Source of the DNA: Roseicyclus salinarum
GTDB taxonomy: Bacteria; Pseudomonadota; Alphaproteobacteria; Rhodobacterales; Rhodobacteraceae
Direction: 5' to 3'
DNA length: 64,000 nt
NCBI RefSeq assembly: GCF_029624655.1
Contig: NZ_JARRSA010000013.1
Coordinates: forward strand, 1 to 64,000
Part shown: positions 1-10,819 of the stretch, in pieces
How positions within the stretch are numbered: position 1 is the stretch's first letter
How the letters are laid out: each line of letters opens with the position of its first letter
The notes under the pieces: generated by a model
Told to the model about the DNA's origin: nothing
The model's database searches: none
What the model saw: the letters and a program-made list of their open reading frames with translations, nothing else
Position numbers and translations under genes: made by a program

Positions 1-17
1 GCCCCGCCGCGTCCGGA

Positions 18-3000
18 CTATTCCGCCGCCTGAGCCATGGGCGCCCCGCCCGAGCGCAGGAGCGCGATCAGGTCCTCGCGCTGCCGCGCGGCCTTCTGCG
101 CGTTCCCCTCCTTGACCGGGCCGAAGCCGCGGATCGTCAGCGGCAGTTCGGCCAGCGCCACCAGCGCGTCCATCGTCTCGGGGCCCGCCTTGGGCAGGAA
201 CTCGGCCATGTCCGCCTCGTAGCGCCGGATCAGCGCGCGTTCCATCCGCCGCTCCGAGCTCTGCCCGAACGGGTCGAGCGGCGTGCCGCGCAGCACCTTC
301 ATCCGCGCAAGAACGGGATAGAGCTTCGCGATCCAGGGGCCGAACTCGCGCTTCCTGGGCCGTCCGGCCGCGTCCCTGCCCGGCAGGAGCGGCGGCGCAA
401 GGTGGAACTTCATGCGGAAGTCGCCCTCGAACTGCTCGCGCGCCTTGCGCGCCGTGTCGAGATGCAGGCGCGCGACCTCGTATTCGTCCTTGCGTGCGAG
501 CAGCTTGTGATAGCCCTTCGCCACCGCCTCCTTCAGGCGCGGATCGGCGATCCCGTCGAGCATCCTGCGGTAGCGCCTCGCCAGGCGCCGCCCCTGGTAT
601 TCCGTCAGGTGGCGCTCGCGGAACGCGATCTTCTCGTCCAGCGTCTTCGGTTTCTCCACCACCTCCGACACCGTGAGCCTGTGCGCCGCGTCCGGGTTCA
701 CGGCCGCCCAGCGACCCATCTCGAAGGCCTGCGCGTTGCGTTCCACCGCTGCGCCGTTCAGCTCGATCGCGCCCATGATCGCCTCGTGGCTCAAGGGAAC
801 GAGGCCCATCTGCCACGCCGCCCCGAAGACCATCATGTTGGAGTAGATCGAGTCGCCCAGAAGGATGCGCGCGAGCTCCGTGGCGTCGAAAAGCGCCAGC
901 CTGTCGCGCAGCCGGGCCTGCAGCGCGACCTGCAGGTCCTTGCCGGGAATGCGGAATTCGGTGTCGCGGGTGAAATCGCCGGTGATGATCTCGTGGCTGT
1001 TCACGGCCGCCCCGGTCTGGCCCGTGCGCATCAGCCCCAGCGTCTTCGCCCCGCCCGTGACCACGAGGTCGCCGCCGATGACGGCGTGCGCCTCGCCCAG
1101 CCCCACCCGGATCGCGCCGATGTCCTCGGGCCGCTCGGCCAGTCTCAGGTGGATCCAGACGGCACCGCCCTTCTGCGCGAGGCCCGCCATCTCGATCATA
1201 CCCGCGCCGATCCCGTCGAGCTGGGCGGCCTGCGCCATGACCGCCCCGATCGTGACGACGCCGGTGCCGCCCACGCCCGTCACCAGCACGTTGTGCGTGC
1301 CGTCGATCCGCGGCAACCTGGGCGCGGGCAGGCCCGACAGATCGACCTCGGCCGTCGCCTGCTTCCTGATCGTGGCGCCCTCCAGCGTCACGAAGGACGG
1401 GCAGAAGCCCTTGAGGCACGAGAAGTCCTTGTTGCACGACGACTGGTCGATGGCGCGCTTGCGCCCCAGCTCGGTCTCGACCGGCACGATCGACACGCAG
1501 TTCGATTGCACGCCGCAATCGCCGCAGCCCTCGCAGACGTCGGTGTTGATGAACACGCGCCGGTCGGGATCGGGGAAGCGGCCGCGCTTGCGGCGGCGGC
1601 GCTTTTCAGCGGCGCAGGTCTGGACGTAGATGATCGCGGAGACGCCGGGCAGCGTCTGGAACCGCTCCTGCACCGGCATCAGCGCGTCGCGCTCGTGCCG
1701 CTCGAGGCCGGAGGGATAGCGCGACCAGTCGATGTCTTCCTTCGGATCGTAGACCAGCGCGATGTTGGCCACGCCCATCGCCTGCAACTCGCGCGCGATG
1801 CGCGCGGGGTCCAGATCGCCCTCGTTGTGCTGGCCGCCGGTCATGGCGACGGCGTCGTTGAAAAGGATCTTGTAGGTGATGTTCGTGCCCGCTGCGAGGG
1901 CCGCGCGGATCGCGAGGATGCCCGAGTGGTTGTAGGTGCCCTCGCCGAGGTTCTGAAAGACGTGGCCGCGGGTCGAGAAGGGCGCCTCGCCGATCCAGTT
2001 CGCGCCCTCGCCGCCCATGTGGGTGTAGGCCTCGGTGTTGCGGTCCATCCATTTGGCCATGAAATGGCAGCCGATGCCGGCCCCGGCGCGCGCGTCCTGC
2101 GGCACCTTCGTCGAGGTGTTGTGCGGGCAGCCGGAGCAGAACCAGGGAAGCCGCGCCGCGAGGTCGGGCGCGTTGTCGGCGCGGCTCGCCTCCTCGACGC
2201 GGGCGATGCCGGCGCGGATGCGGTCGGTGCCGCGACCTTCTTCTACAAGAATATGGCCGAGCTTCAGTGCGATGTCGGCGGGGTCGAGCGCGAAATGGGT
2301 CGGGAACAGGATCTCGCCGTCCCCGCCCTTCCGGTAGCCGTAGACGCGGCGGCCGCGGCGGTCGTCGAAGATCGCCTCCTTGACCTGCACCTCGATCAGC
2401 TTGCGTTTCTCCTCGACCACGACGATCAGCTCCAGCCCCTCGGCCCAGTCGTGGAAACCCTTCATGTCGAGCGGCCAGGTCTGGCCGACCTTGTAGGTGG
2501 TCACGCCCAGCCGCTCCGCCTCGGCCGCGTCGATGCCCAGCGTGTCGAGCGCGGACACCAGGTCGAGCCAGTTCTTGCCGGCCGCGACGAAGCCGATCTT
2601 CGCACCCGCCTTGCCGTGCATCCGCCTGTCGATGCCGTTTGCGCCCGCGAAGGCCTCGGCGGCGAAGCGCTTGTGGCCCAGAAGCCGTTCCTCCTGCGGG
2701 ATCCAGTGATCGCCCAGCCGGATGTTGAGCCCGCCCTCGGGGATCGGGAAGTCGGGCGTGACGAAGGACATGCGGTCGGGGCGTCCGTCCACCACTGCGG
2801 TGGCCTCGACGGTGTCCTTCATCGTCTTGAGGCCGACCCAGACGCCCGCATAGCGGCTGAGCGCGAAGCCGTAGACACCGTAATCGAGGATCTCCTGCAC
2901 GCCCGCGGGGCTGAGGACGGGCATGTGCACGTCCACCAGCGCCCAGTCGGACTGGTGGCAGACGGTCGAGCTTTCGCCGGTGTGATCGTCGCCCATCGCC

Positions 3001-3425
3001 ACCAGCACGCCACCGTTCCTGGAGGTGCCGGCCATGTTGACGTGGCGCAGCACGTCGCCCGAGCGGTCCACGCCCGGGCCCTTGCCGTACCACAGGCCGA
3101 AGACGCCGTCGTATCTGCCCTCCCCGCGCAGCTCCGCCTGCTGGCTGCCCCAGAGCGCGGTCGCCGCGAGGTCCTCGTTCAGGCCGGGCTGGAAGACGAT
3201 GCCGGCGGCGTCGAGATGCGCCTTCGCGCGCGTCATCTGAAGGTCGACCGCCCCAAGCGGCGAGCCGCGATAGCCGGTGACGAGGCCCGCCGTGTTCAGC
3301 CCGGCCGCGCGGTCGCGCGCCCTCTGCATCAGCATCAGGCGCACCAGCGCCTGCGTGCCGTTCATGAGCACCGGGGATTTCTCGAGATCGAAACGATCCG
3401 CGAGCGAGACTTTCTGCACACCCAT
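18..3425 (-). CDS. Indolepyruvate ferredoxin oxidoreductase, fused alpha/gamma chain
   Basis: This 1135-residue protein is a single-chain form of indolepyruvate:ferredoxin oxidoreductase. The family oxidatively decarboxylates aryl-pyruvates (from aromatic amino acid transamination) to aryl-acetyl-CoA using thiamine diphosphate, passing electrons to ferredoxin. It has an N-terminal pyrimidine-binding part, a central TPP-binding part (MGGEGANWIGE region near residue 455), a ferredoxin-like cysteine cluster beginning CEGCGDC at residues 631-637, and a C-terminal gamma domain with a GVGGTGV motif. I chose the ATG at 3425 because GGGAGGT lies just upstream; a longer in-frame start exists but lacks this site. 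It is divergent from a LysR gene. The substrate is inferred from the family; related enzymes may prefer branched-chain or other keto acids. Confidence 0.92.
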   Translation of the reverse strand: MGVQKVSLADRFDLEKSPVLMNGTQALVRLMLMQRARDRAAGLNTAGLVTGYRGSPLGAVDLQMTRAKAHLDAAGIVFQPGLNEDLAATALWGSQQAELRGEGRYDGVFGLWYGKGPGVDRSGDVLRHVNMAGTSRNGGVLVAMGDDHTGESSTVCHQSDWALVDVHMPVLSPAGVQEILDYGVYGFALSRYAGVWVGLKTMKDTVEATAVVDGRPDRMSFVTPDFPIPEGGLNIRLGDHWIPQEERLLGHKRFAAEAFAGANGIDRRMHGKAGAKIGFVAAGKNWLDLVSALDTLGIDAAEAERLGVTTYKVGQTWPLDMKGFHDWAEGLELIVVVEEKRKLIEVQVKEAIFDDRRGRRVYGYRKGGDGEILFPTHFALDPADIALKLGHILVEEGRGTDRIRAGIARVEEASRADNAPDLAARLPWFCSGCPHNTSTKVPQDARAGAGIGCHFMAKWMDRNTEAYTHMGGEGANWIGEAPFSTRGHVFQNLGEGTYNHSGILAIRAALAAGTNITYKILFNDAVAMTGGQHNEGDLDPARIARELQAMGVANIALVYDPKEDIDWSRYPSGLERHERDALMPVQERFQTLPGVSAIIYVQTCAAEKRRRRKRGRFPDPDRRVFINTDVCEGCGDCGVQSNCVSIVPVETELGRKRAIDQSSCNKDFSCLKGFCPSFVTLEGATIRKQATAEVDLSGLPAPRLPRIDGTHNVLVTGVGGTGVVTIGAVMAQAAQLDGIGAGMIEMAGLAQKGGAVWIHLRLAERPEDIGAIRVGLGEAHAVIGGDLVVTGGAKTLGLMRTGQTGAAVNSHEIITGDFTRDTEFRIPGKDLQVALQARLRDRLALFDATELARILLGDSIYSNMMVFGAAWQMGLVPLSHEAIMGAIELNGAAVERNAQAFEMGRWAAVNPDAAHRLTVSEVVEKPKTLDEKIAFRERHLTEYQGRRLARRYRRMLDGIADPRLKEAVAKGYHKLLARKDEYEVARLHLDTARKAREQFEGDFRMKFHLAPPLLPGRDAAGRPRKREFGPWIAKLYPVLARMKVLRGTPLDPFGQSSERRMERALIRRYEADMAEFLPKAGPETMDALVALAELPLTIRGFGPVKEGNAQKAARQREDLIALLRSGGAPMAQAAE

Positions 3426-3462
3426 GAGGCACCTCCCTGCCAATGGTTCGCGCTGTAAGCTC

Positions 3463-3491
3463 AATATAGGTCAAATTTGCTGACCTGAAAA
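3463..3491 (-). promoter_or_regulatory. Candidate promoter of the oxidoreductase with an operator in its spacer
   Basis: Reading the minus strand, TTTTCA (3491-3486) and TATATT (3468-3463) are separated by 17 bases, which fits a sigma-70 promoter about 30 bases before the RBS. The spacer is almost entirely an inverted repeat, AGGTCA-N7-TGACCT (3468-3486). A second repeat, ACCTG-AAAA-CAGGT (3483-3496), overlaps the -35. A protein bound here would block RNA polymerase, so repression is inferred. Confidence 0.45.
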
Positions 3492-3522
3492 CAGGTTTTA
3501 TCGGCTGTCGCTCACCTGACAG

Positions 3523-3550
3523 TTGAAAAACGCGGCGAGCCGGTTATGCC
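3523..3550 (+). promoter_or_regulatory. Candidate promoter of the LysR gene
   Basis: TTGAAA (3523-3528) and TATGCC (3545-3550) are spaced by 16 bases. They would start transcription near 3557, leaving a leader of about 44 bases before the GTG at 3601. An inverted repeat CTGTC-N8-GACAG (3505-3522) abuts the -35. The -10 match is weak. Confidence 0.3.
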
Positions 3551-3600
3551 AATGCAAGCGCTTTGAGGCCCCCGGCCGGGCGGCTACGGGAGTTGAGCGA

Positions 3601-4515
3601 GTGGACTGGGACAAGTTGCGGATCTTCCACGCGGTCGCGGATGCGGGCAGCCTGACCCATGCCGGCGACACGCTGCACCTGAGCCAGTCGGCCGTCAGCC
3701 GGCAGATCAGGGCGCTGGAGGAAAACCTCAACACGACGCTGTTCCACCGCCATGCGCGCGGCCTGATCCTGACGGAACAGGGCGAGCTTCTGTTCGACGC
3801 GACACGTCACATGTCCAAGCGCCTCGAGGCCGCCGCCGCCCGTATCCGCGATTCGGAGGAGGAGGTCTTCGGCGAGTTGCGCGTCACCACCACGATCGGC
3901 TTCGGCTCGCTCTGGCTCGCGCCGCGCCTGCCCGCGCTCTACGAGAAGTATCCAGACCTGAAGATCGACCTGATGCTCGAGGAGCGGCTTCTGGACCTGC
4001 CGATGCGCGAGGCCGACGTCGCGATCCGCATGAAGGAGCCGAGCCAGGCGGACCTGATCCGCCGCCGCCTCATGTCGATCAACATGCGCCTCTACGCCTC
4101 GCCCCGCTACCTCGAGGCCAAGGGCGTGCCCTCCGGTCTCGACGACCTCTCGCAACACCGCCTGATCAGCCAGAACGCGACCTCGGCGCAGGTCTCGGCG
4201 GGGGCGCTTCTGGTGCGCGAGCTGATGAGCTACGACATTGGCAGCCACCTGACGGTGAACAATTATTTCGGCGTTCTGCAGGGCGTGATCCACGACCTCG
4301 GCATCGGCGTCCTGCCCGACTACCTGACGCAGGACTTCCCCGAACTCGTGCGCGTCGTCCCGAGTGTGGAGTCGAGCGAGGTTCCCGTGTTCCTCGCCTA
4401 CCCCGAGGAGCTGCGCCAGTCCAAGCGGATCGAGGTGTTCCGCGATTTCGTGACCGAGGAGGTCATCGCCTATCGCCGCCGCCAGAAGGAAGCCGCATCG
4501 CTCGCCGACGCCTGA
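3601..4515 (+). CDS. LysR-family transcriptional regulator
   Basis: A 304-residue regulator with the LysR architecture. The N-terminal winged helix-turn-helix covers about residues 1-60 (LSQSAVSRQIRALEE recognition region); the rest is a periplasmic-binding-protein-like effector domain that would sense a small ligand. I chose the GTG at 3601 because the protein then begins VDWDKLRIFHAV, the usual position for this family, and GGGAG lies upstream; an upstream ATG at 3523 would add an untypical tail. It is divergent from the indolepyruvate oxidoreductase gene, the classic layout for a LysR regulator and its target, but the target is inferred only from position and from the operator-like repeats between the genes. 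Confidence 0.9.
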   Translation: MDWDKLRIFHAVADAGSLTHAGDTLHLSQSAVSRQIRALEENLNTTLFHRHARGLILTEQGELLFDATRHMSKRLEAAAARIRDSEEEVFGELRVTTTIGFGSLWLAPRLPALYEKYPDLKIDLMLEERLLDLPMREADVAIRMKEPSQADLIRRRLMSINMRLYASPRYLEAKGVPSGLDDLSQHRLISQNATSAQVSAGALLVRELMSYDIGSHLTVNNYFGVLQGVIHDLGIGVLPDYLTQDFPELVRVVPSVESSEVPVFLAYPEELRQSKRIEVFRDFVTEEVIAYRRRQKEAASLADA

Positions 4516-4624
4516 GCCCGGCCAAACAGGCGTGGCGTCAATGTGGGCTATGCGCCACAGGAATATCGGGAATGCCGCGGTGCCGCAGCTTTTGCCTTGA
4601 TCGATTCACGGGCGCTAATTATTT

Positions 4625-4709
4625 CAGCATCAATGGAGCGACGCGGGCAACCGCTGCTTCATTACCTCCCTGTTGGACTTAGGCCGAGATTCGTCTCGGC
4701 CTTTTTTTT
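4625..4709 (+). ncRNA. Candidate small RNA (or leader) with an exposed CCTCCC linker
   Basis: After the LysR gene the sequence folds into two hairpins. The first pairs AATGGAGC (4632-4639) with GCTTCATT (4656-4663), then GCGG with CCGC around a GCAA (GNRA) tetraloop at 4647-4650. The second is an intrinsic terminator. The 18 bases between (4664-4681) are unpaired and start ACCTCCC, complementary to a ribosome-binding site. A weak promoter (TTGCCT 4593-4598, AT-rich hexamer at 4616) would start it near 4625. A second locus near 26.7 kb has the same plan and nearly the same linker. It may be a trans-acting RNA, or a leader of the acetyltransferase gene whose ATG is only 17 bases past the T-run. 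The 5' end is a guess. Confidence 0.55.
4682..4709 (+). terminator. Rho-independent terminator
   Basis: GGCCGAGA (4682-4689) pairs with TCTCGGCC (4694-4701) across a TTCG tetraloop and is followed by eight T (4702-4709). This is the clearest intrinsic terminator in the window. Confidence 0.9.
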
Positions 4710-4726
4710 GGCTGGACAGGGACAAC

Positions 4727-5224
4727 ATGGTTTCCAAGGTCGAAACAAACCCGGTTGATTTCACCGATTTCGGCGCGCTTCACGCCCTCCTTTCCGCAGC
4801 CTTCGCGCCGATGGAGGGCCGGATCGATCCGCCGTCGTCGATGACGCGGCTATCTGTGGCGGATGTCGCGGCGAAGGTGCGTGACGAGGATCTTTTCGTC
4901 ATGTTCGACGGCGCGCGTCCGGTGGCCTGCCTCTTCGGCGCGGTGAAGGGCGAGGTCTATTACATCGGCAAGCTCGCCGTGGCCGCGGGCCATCGCGGGC
5001 GGGGCTTGTCCCGGCGCCTCGTGGAGGAGGCCGCGCGCCATGCCTCGGGCCTCGGCCACCCGACGCTGGAGCTGCAGACGCGGGTGGAGTTGACGTCGAA
5101 CCATGCCGTCTTCCGCGCCCTCGGCTTCGAGGAGGTCGCCCGCACCGCGCATCCCGGCCATTCCCGCCCGACCAGCATCACTTTCCGCCGTCCGGGCCGG
5201 AATAGCGGCGGCGCTCGCGGGTAG
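4727..5224 (+). CDS. GNAT-family N-acetyltransferase
   Basis: A 165-residue protein with the GNAT fold, which transfers an acetyl group from acetyl-CoA to an amine. The CoA pyrophosphate-binding motif A is visible as GHRGRGLSRRLVEEAARHA around residue 90, preceded by the strand YYIGKLAV, and the C-terminal half has the usual NHAVFRALGFEEVAR segment. I chose the ATG at 4727. A TTG start at 4673 would place the terminator stem and T-run inside the gene, so I rejected it. The gene sits 17 bases after that terminator and about 70 bases before purL, so it may depend on read-through or on a promoter inside the RNA element. The substrate is unknown. Confidence 0.85.
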   Translation: MVSKVETNPVDFTDFGALHALLSAAFAPMEGRIDPPSSMTRLSVADVAAKVRDEDLFVMFDGARPVACLFGAVKGEVYYIGKLAVAAGHRGRGLSRRLVEEAARHASGLGHPTLELQTRVELTSNHAVFRALGFEEVARTAHPGHSRPTSITFRRPGRNSGGARG

Positions 5225-5293
5225 CGACCCGATCCGCCCCTTCCCCCCTGCGGGCCCATGCCATATGACAGGCACGGACATGCAGGGGACATC

Positions 5294-7453
<2,160 letters not shown>

Positions 7454-7460
7454 GCCGCGC

Positions 7461-7489
7461 TTGCACCGGGCAGGACCCGGTTCTACATC
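7461..7489 (+). promoter_or_regulatory. Candidate promoter for bolA-grxD
   Basis: TTGCAC (7461-7466) and TACATC (7484-7489) are separated by exactly 17 bases in the purL-bolA gap and would start transcription about 25 bases before the bolA ATG. The spacer contains a small dyad, ACCGGG-N5-CCCGGT (7465-7481), which could be an operator or a weak end-of-purL hairpin. Confidence 0.3.
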
Positions 7490-7520
7490 TTGTCCGAGCG
7501 AATACGTCAGGAAAGCGCCC

Positions 7521-7757
7521 ATGCCCATCACAGCGACCGAAATCGAGCGGTTGATCCGCGAGAGCTTCCCCGACGCCAAGGTCTCCGTCGAGGGAGACGA
7601 CGGCGCGCATTTCGCGGCGCAGGTCGTCGACGAGAGCTTTCGCGGGCTGAACCGTGTCCAGCAGCAGCGCGCGGTCTATGCCGCGCTGAAGGGCAAGATG
7701 GACGGATCGAACGGCGAATTGCACGCGCTCGCGCTGACCACGCGCGCCCCTGACTGA
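7521..7757 (+). CDS. bolA: BolA-family protein
   Basis: A 78-residue BolA/IbaG-type protein. BolA proteins bind monothiol glutaredoxins and share a [2Fe-2S] cluster with them, acting in iron-sulfur trafficking and iron sensing. The sequence shows the alpha/beta BolA fold, with the segment [19 protein letters not shown] holding the helix after the conserved region and a C-terminal [12 protein letters not shown] strand. The usual conserved histidine near the C-terminus is visible. The ATG at 7521 is preceded by AGGAAAG; an upstream start would add an unlike tail. The monothiol glutaredoxin gene follows, the standard partner arrangement in alphaproteobacteria. Confidence 0.93.
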   Translation: MPITATEIERLIRESFPDAKVSVEGDDGAHFAAQVVDESFRGLNRVQQQRAVYAALKGKMDGSNGELHALALTTRAPD

Positions 7758-8071
7758 AGCGCGGCCCGCACCGCGCGGCGCGCGATGCGGAAGATTGCGG
7801 TGACGGGGCGGATCCTGGCGGAAGCCGTCGGAGCCCCGGCCAGACCCGGGGCCTGCAGAGTGGAGATCCCTTGCCAACGAAACTCGTCGCACTCCTGCTG
7901 ATCACACCCTTCGTCGCGGCCTTCCTCTACGCGGCATGGCACGAGTACCGGAGGTTCCGAAGGGAAGGTCCGGTCGAGGACTGGCGCGAGAAGTTCGACA
8001 TCGACGAGGACGCCCCCGGCTACGAGCCGCCACCCGAAGACACAGACACCGAAACGGAAGGGTCAGAAGAG

Positions 8072-8434
8072 ATGGATGACGCAAGGACACGTATCGAAGC
8101 GACGGTCACGTCGAACGACGTGGTGCTTTTCATGAAGGGCAACAAGACGATGCCGCAATGCGGCTTCTCGAGCCGCGTCGCGGGCGTCCTGAACTACATG
8201 GGCGTCGATTTCCGGGACGTGAACGTCCTGGAGGACGAGGGTATCCGGCAGGGCATCAAGGACTATTCCGACTGGCCGACGATCCCCCAGCTTTACGTGA
8301 AGGGCGAGTTCGTGGGCGGTTGCGACATCATCACCGAGATGACGCTGTCGGGCGAGCTGGACCAGCTATTCGAGGACAAGGGCGTATCCTATTCCAAGGA
8401 AGCCGCCGAGAAGATCCGCGAAGCCAACGCCTGA
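8072..8434 (+). CDS. grxD: Monothiol glutaredoxin, Grx4 type (with a possible membrane-anchored longer form from 7871)
   Basis: The 120-residue core is a Grx4/GrxD monothiol glutaredoxin with the CGFS active site at residues 30-33, the [11 protein letters not shown] strand and the GGCD glutathione-binding turn. These proteins bind a [2Fe-2S] cluster with glutathione and deliver it, often together with BolA. I give the canonical start at 8072, which has a modest purine-rich site upstream. The same frame is open back to a TTG at 7871 preceded by GTGGAG; it encodes a clear transmembrane segment ([19 protein letters not shown]) and an acidic linker before Met68. Either the product is membrane-anchored or two products arise from one frame. 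Confidence 0.93.
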   Translation: MDDARTRIEATVTSNDVVLFMKGNKTMPQCGFSSRVAGVLNYMGVDFRDVNVLEDEGIRQGIKDYSDWPTIPQLYVKGEFVGGCDIITEMTLSGELDQLFEDKGVSYSKEAAEKIREANA

Positions 8435-8510
8435 GGGACGCTTTTCTGCGGTGGGCCAAGGGCCTTTCGCGGGCAAGGGCGTATTTGGGGAAAGATGAAG
8501 GGTCGAGGGC

Positions 8511-9296
8511 TCAGCCGCAGGACGCGGGCGGGCCCTCTTTGCGTTCGGCCTCGATGAGGCGGTGCAGGGTGTCGCGCGACCGGGTGCCGACGACGACGGT
8601 GCGCCCCACCACGAGGCCGGGCGTCCCCGGAAGCCCCAGCAGCCGCGCGAGCGCGCGATCCCCGGCGAGGCGGGTTGCAACGCCGGACCCTGCCCAGTCG
8701 GCGGCGTAGCGCGCGGGATCGAGCTCGAGCGCCCGGGCGAGAGCGGCGGCGCCCTCGATGTCCATGGGCGCGGGACGCGTGCGCAGGTGCGCGCGCGCCG
8801 CATCGGCCGCGCCTTGGGCATCGGCGGCGACGACGGCGCGGGCCGCGGCCTCGGACCGGGGGCCGAAGACGGGGAATTCCCGCGTGGCGATGTCGATCGA
8901 AATGCTCTCGTCGCGGCGAAGCGAGGCGAGCGTGCCTTCGAGCACGCGGCAGCTCGGGCAGCGGATGTCGGTGAAATAGGTGACCGGAAGCGCGCCCTCC
9001 GAACGCCAGGGAAGGCGCAGTTCGGCGCAGAGATCCTCCTCGATCCGGCGCCGCGCCGAGCGCTCGGCCGCGGAGACCTCCCCGCCGCCGTCGAGGCCCG
9101 CGAAGACGGCCTGCGTCGCGCTGCCGCCACCAGGCGCGCCGTCCGCGACGAGGCGGCGCAGCGGCGCGAGGCGCGGCATCTCCTCGAAGGCGAGGCCGGG
9201 GTCCGCCAGCCGCTGCCAGGGCCGCGCCATCACCAGCGCGGCCGCGCCCAGGACGACGCCGATGCGCAGGAGGTCGCGGCGCGTCGTGCGGGCCAT
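8511..9296 (-). CDS. DsbA-like thioredoxin-fold exported protein
   Basis: A 261-residue protein whose N-terminus has a twin-arginine-like signal (TTRRDLLRIG, then GVVLGAAALVM), indicating export as an oxidised or folded protein. A CPSC motif at residues 113-116, preceded by the strand PVTYFTDIR, marks a thioredoxin fold of the DsbA/DSBA-oxidoreductase group, which forms or isomerises disulfides in the periplasm. The conserved cis-proline region is visible as GLPGTPGLVVG near residue 220. The start lies 2 bases after the der stop, so the two genes are probably co-transcribed. The exact role (oxidase versus electron donor) cannot be read from the sequence. Confidence 0.85.
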   Translation of the reverse strand: MARTTRRDLLRIGVVLGAAALVMARPWQRLADPGLAFEEMPRLAPLRRLVADGAPGGGSATQAVFAGLDGGGEVSAAERSARRRIEEDLCAELRLPWRSEGALPVTYFTDIRCPSCRVLEGTLASLRRDESISIDIATREFPVFGPRSEAAARAVVAADAQGAADAARAHLRTRPAPMDIEGAAALARALELDPARYAADWAGSGVATRLAGDRALARLLGLPGTPGLVVGRTVVVGTRSRDTLHRLIEAERKEGPPASCG

Positions 9297-9298
9297 GC

Positions 9299-10756
9299 TC
9301 AGCCCTTCTTCGTGGCGCCCTTGCGCACGTGCTTGGACAGGCGCGACGGCGTCGACTTCTTGCGGTTCTTGTAGGGGTTCTGATCGGACTGCGAGCGCAG
9401 CCAGAGGCGGATCGGCGTGCCCGGCATGTCGAAATCCTCGCGCAGGCCGTTGACGAGGTAGCGGGTGTAGCTTGCCGGCACCTTGTCGGGGTGCGAGCAC
9501 ATCACGACGAAGCCCGGCGGGCGCGTCTTGGCCTGCGTGGCATAGCGCAGCTTGATCCGGCGGCCGCCGGGCGCCGGGGGCGGATGCGCCTCGGTCATGG
9601 CGGCAAGCCAGCGGTTGAGCTGGGCGGTGGTCACGCGGCGGTTCCAGGTGTCGTGGGCCTTCAGGATCGCGGCGTGGAGCCGGTCGAGGCCGCGGCCCGT
9701 CCGGGCGGACACGGTGACGAGCGGCGCACCCTTGAGCTGCGGCAGGAGCGTTTCGAAGTCGGTGCGCAGGGCGCGCAGCTTGTCCTGCTTTTCGTCCTCG
9801 AGGTCCCACTTGTTGACCGCGACCACGACCGCCCTGCCCTCGCGCTCGGCAAGGTCGGCGATGCGCAGGTCCTGGGTCTCGAAGGGGATCGCCGCATCGA
9901 GAAGGACCACGATCACCTCGGCGAAGCGCACGGCGCGCAGGCCGTCGGTGACGGACATCTTCTCGAGCTTGTCGTCGATGCGCGACTTGCGCCGCATTCC
10001 GGCCGTGTCGAAGATGCGCATGGGCGTGCCGTCCCATGTGACGGGCACGGCGATGGCGTCACGGGTGATGCCCGCCTCGGGGCCCGTCAGAAGCCGTTCC
10101 TCGCCCAGGATGCGGTTGATCAGCGTGGACTTGCCCGCGTTCGGGCGGCCGATGACGGCGATGCGCAGCGGACGCTCGGGCGTGATCGGCCTGACGCCGT
10201 CGTCGCCCGCCTCGTCGCTGACGTCCACATCGGTCTCGGGCACGTCCGCCGTCTCTTCGGCGGCGTCGATGAGGGGGGCGAGCATGGCGGCGAGATCCGA
10301 CATTCCCTCGCCATGTTCGGCCGACAGCGCGAGCGGCTCGCCAAGGCCGAGCTCCCATGCCTCGATCAGGCCGGCATCCGCCGCGCGCCCCTCGACCTTG
10401 TTGGCGGCGAGAATGACGGGGCGGCCGGACCGGCGCAGGATCTCGGCGAAGACGCGGTCGTTGGCGGTCACGCCGGCGCGCGCGTCGATCAGGAACAGGC
10501 TTGCGTCAGCCATGCCGACGGCGCGTTCGGTCAGTCGGCGCATCCGGCCCTGCAGGCTGTCGTCGGTCGCATCCTCCAGGCCCGCGGTATCGACCACGGT
10601 GAAGCGCAGGTCGCCGAGACGCGCGTCGCCCTCGCGCAGGTCGCGCGTGACGCCGGGTTGATCGTCGACGAGCGCGAGCTTTCGGCCGACGAGGCGGTTG
10701 AAGAGCGTGGACTTGCCCACGTTTGGGCGTCCGACGATGGCTAGCGTGAAGCTCAT
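9299..10756 (-). CDS. der: Ribosome-assembly GTPase Der (EngA)
   Basis: A 485-residue Der/EngA protein, an essential GTPase needed for 50S ribosomal subunit maturation. It has two tandem GTPase domains, with P-loops GRPNVGKST near residue 8 and GRPNAGKST near residue 210, each followed by a DTAG switch and an NKxD-type motif (AANKVE and AVNKWD). The C-terminal KH-like domain ends in a basic tail rich in lysine and arginine. The ATG at 10756 gives the standard [12 protein letters not shown] start. The DsbA-like gene follows with almost no gap. Confidence 0.97.
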   Translation of the reverse strand: MSFTLAIVGRPNVGKSTLFNRLVGRKLALVDDQPGVTRDLREGDARLGDLRFTVVDTAGLEDATDDSLQGRMRRLTERAVGMADASLFLIDARAGVTANDRVFAEILRRSGRPVILAANKVEGRAADAGLIEAWELGLGEPLALSAEHGEGMSDLAAMLAPLIDAAEETADVPETDVDVSDEAGDDGVRPITPERPLRIAVIGRPNAGKSTLINRILGEERLLTGPEAGITRDAIAVPVTWDGTPMRIFDTAGMRRKSRIDDKLEKMSVTDGLRAVRFAEVIVVLLDAAIPFETQDLRIADLAEREGRAVVVAVNKWDLEDEKQDKLRALRTDFETLLPQLKGAPLVTVSARTGRGLDRLHAAILKAHDTWNRRVTTAQLNRWLAAMTEAHPPPAPGGRRIKLRYATQAKTRPPGFVVMCSHPDKVPASYTRYLVNGLREDFDMPGTPIRLWLRSQSDQNPYKNRKKSTPSRLSKHVRKGATKKG

Positions 10757-10819
10757 GGGGCTTTGGTCCGATCCGGCAGGCTGCAGCCCATATCGCACGC
10801 GCGCGGCGTTGGAAATACC

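Noticed and set aside
402-3458. A 1018-codon open frame on the plus strand opposite the oxidoreductase
   Set aside because: It is a mirror of the high-GC real gene: no RBS, Arg/Ala/His-rich low-complexity product, and the minus frame has clear family motifs.
4673-4726. TTG start for the GNAT gene
   Set aside because: It would translate the terminator stem and the eight-T run; the ATG at 4727 gives the standard GNAT length.
8435-8510. GGCC-AAG-GGCC near the end of grxD as a terminator
   Set aside because: The stem is only four pairs and the T-tract is too short; a proper terminator is not evident there.
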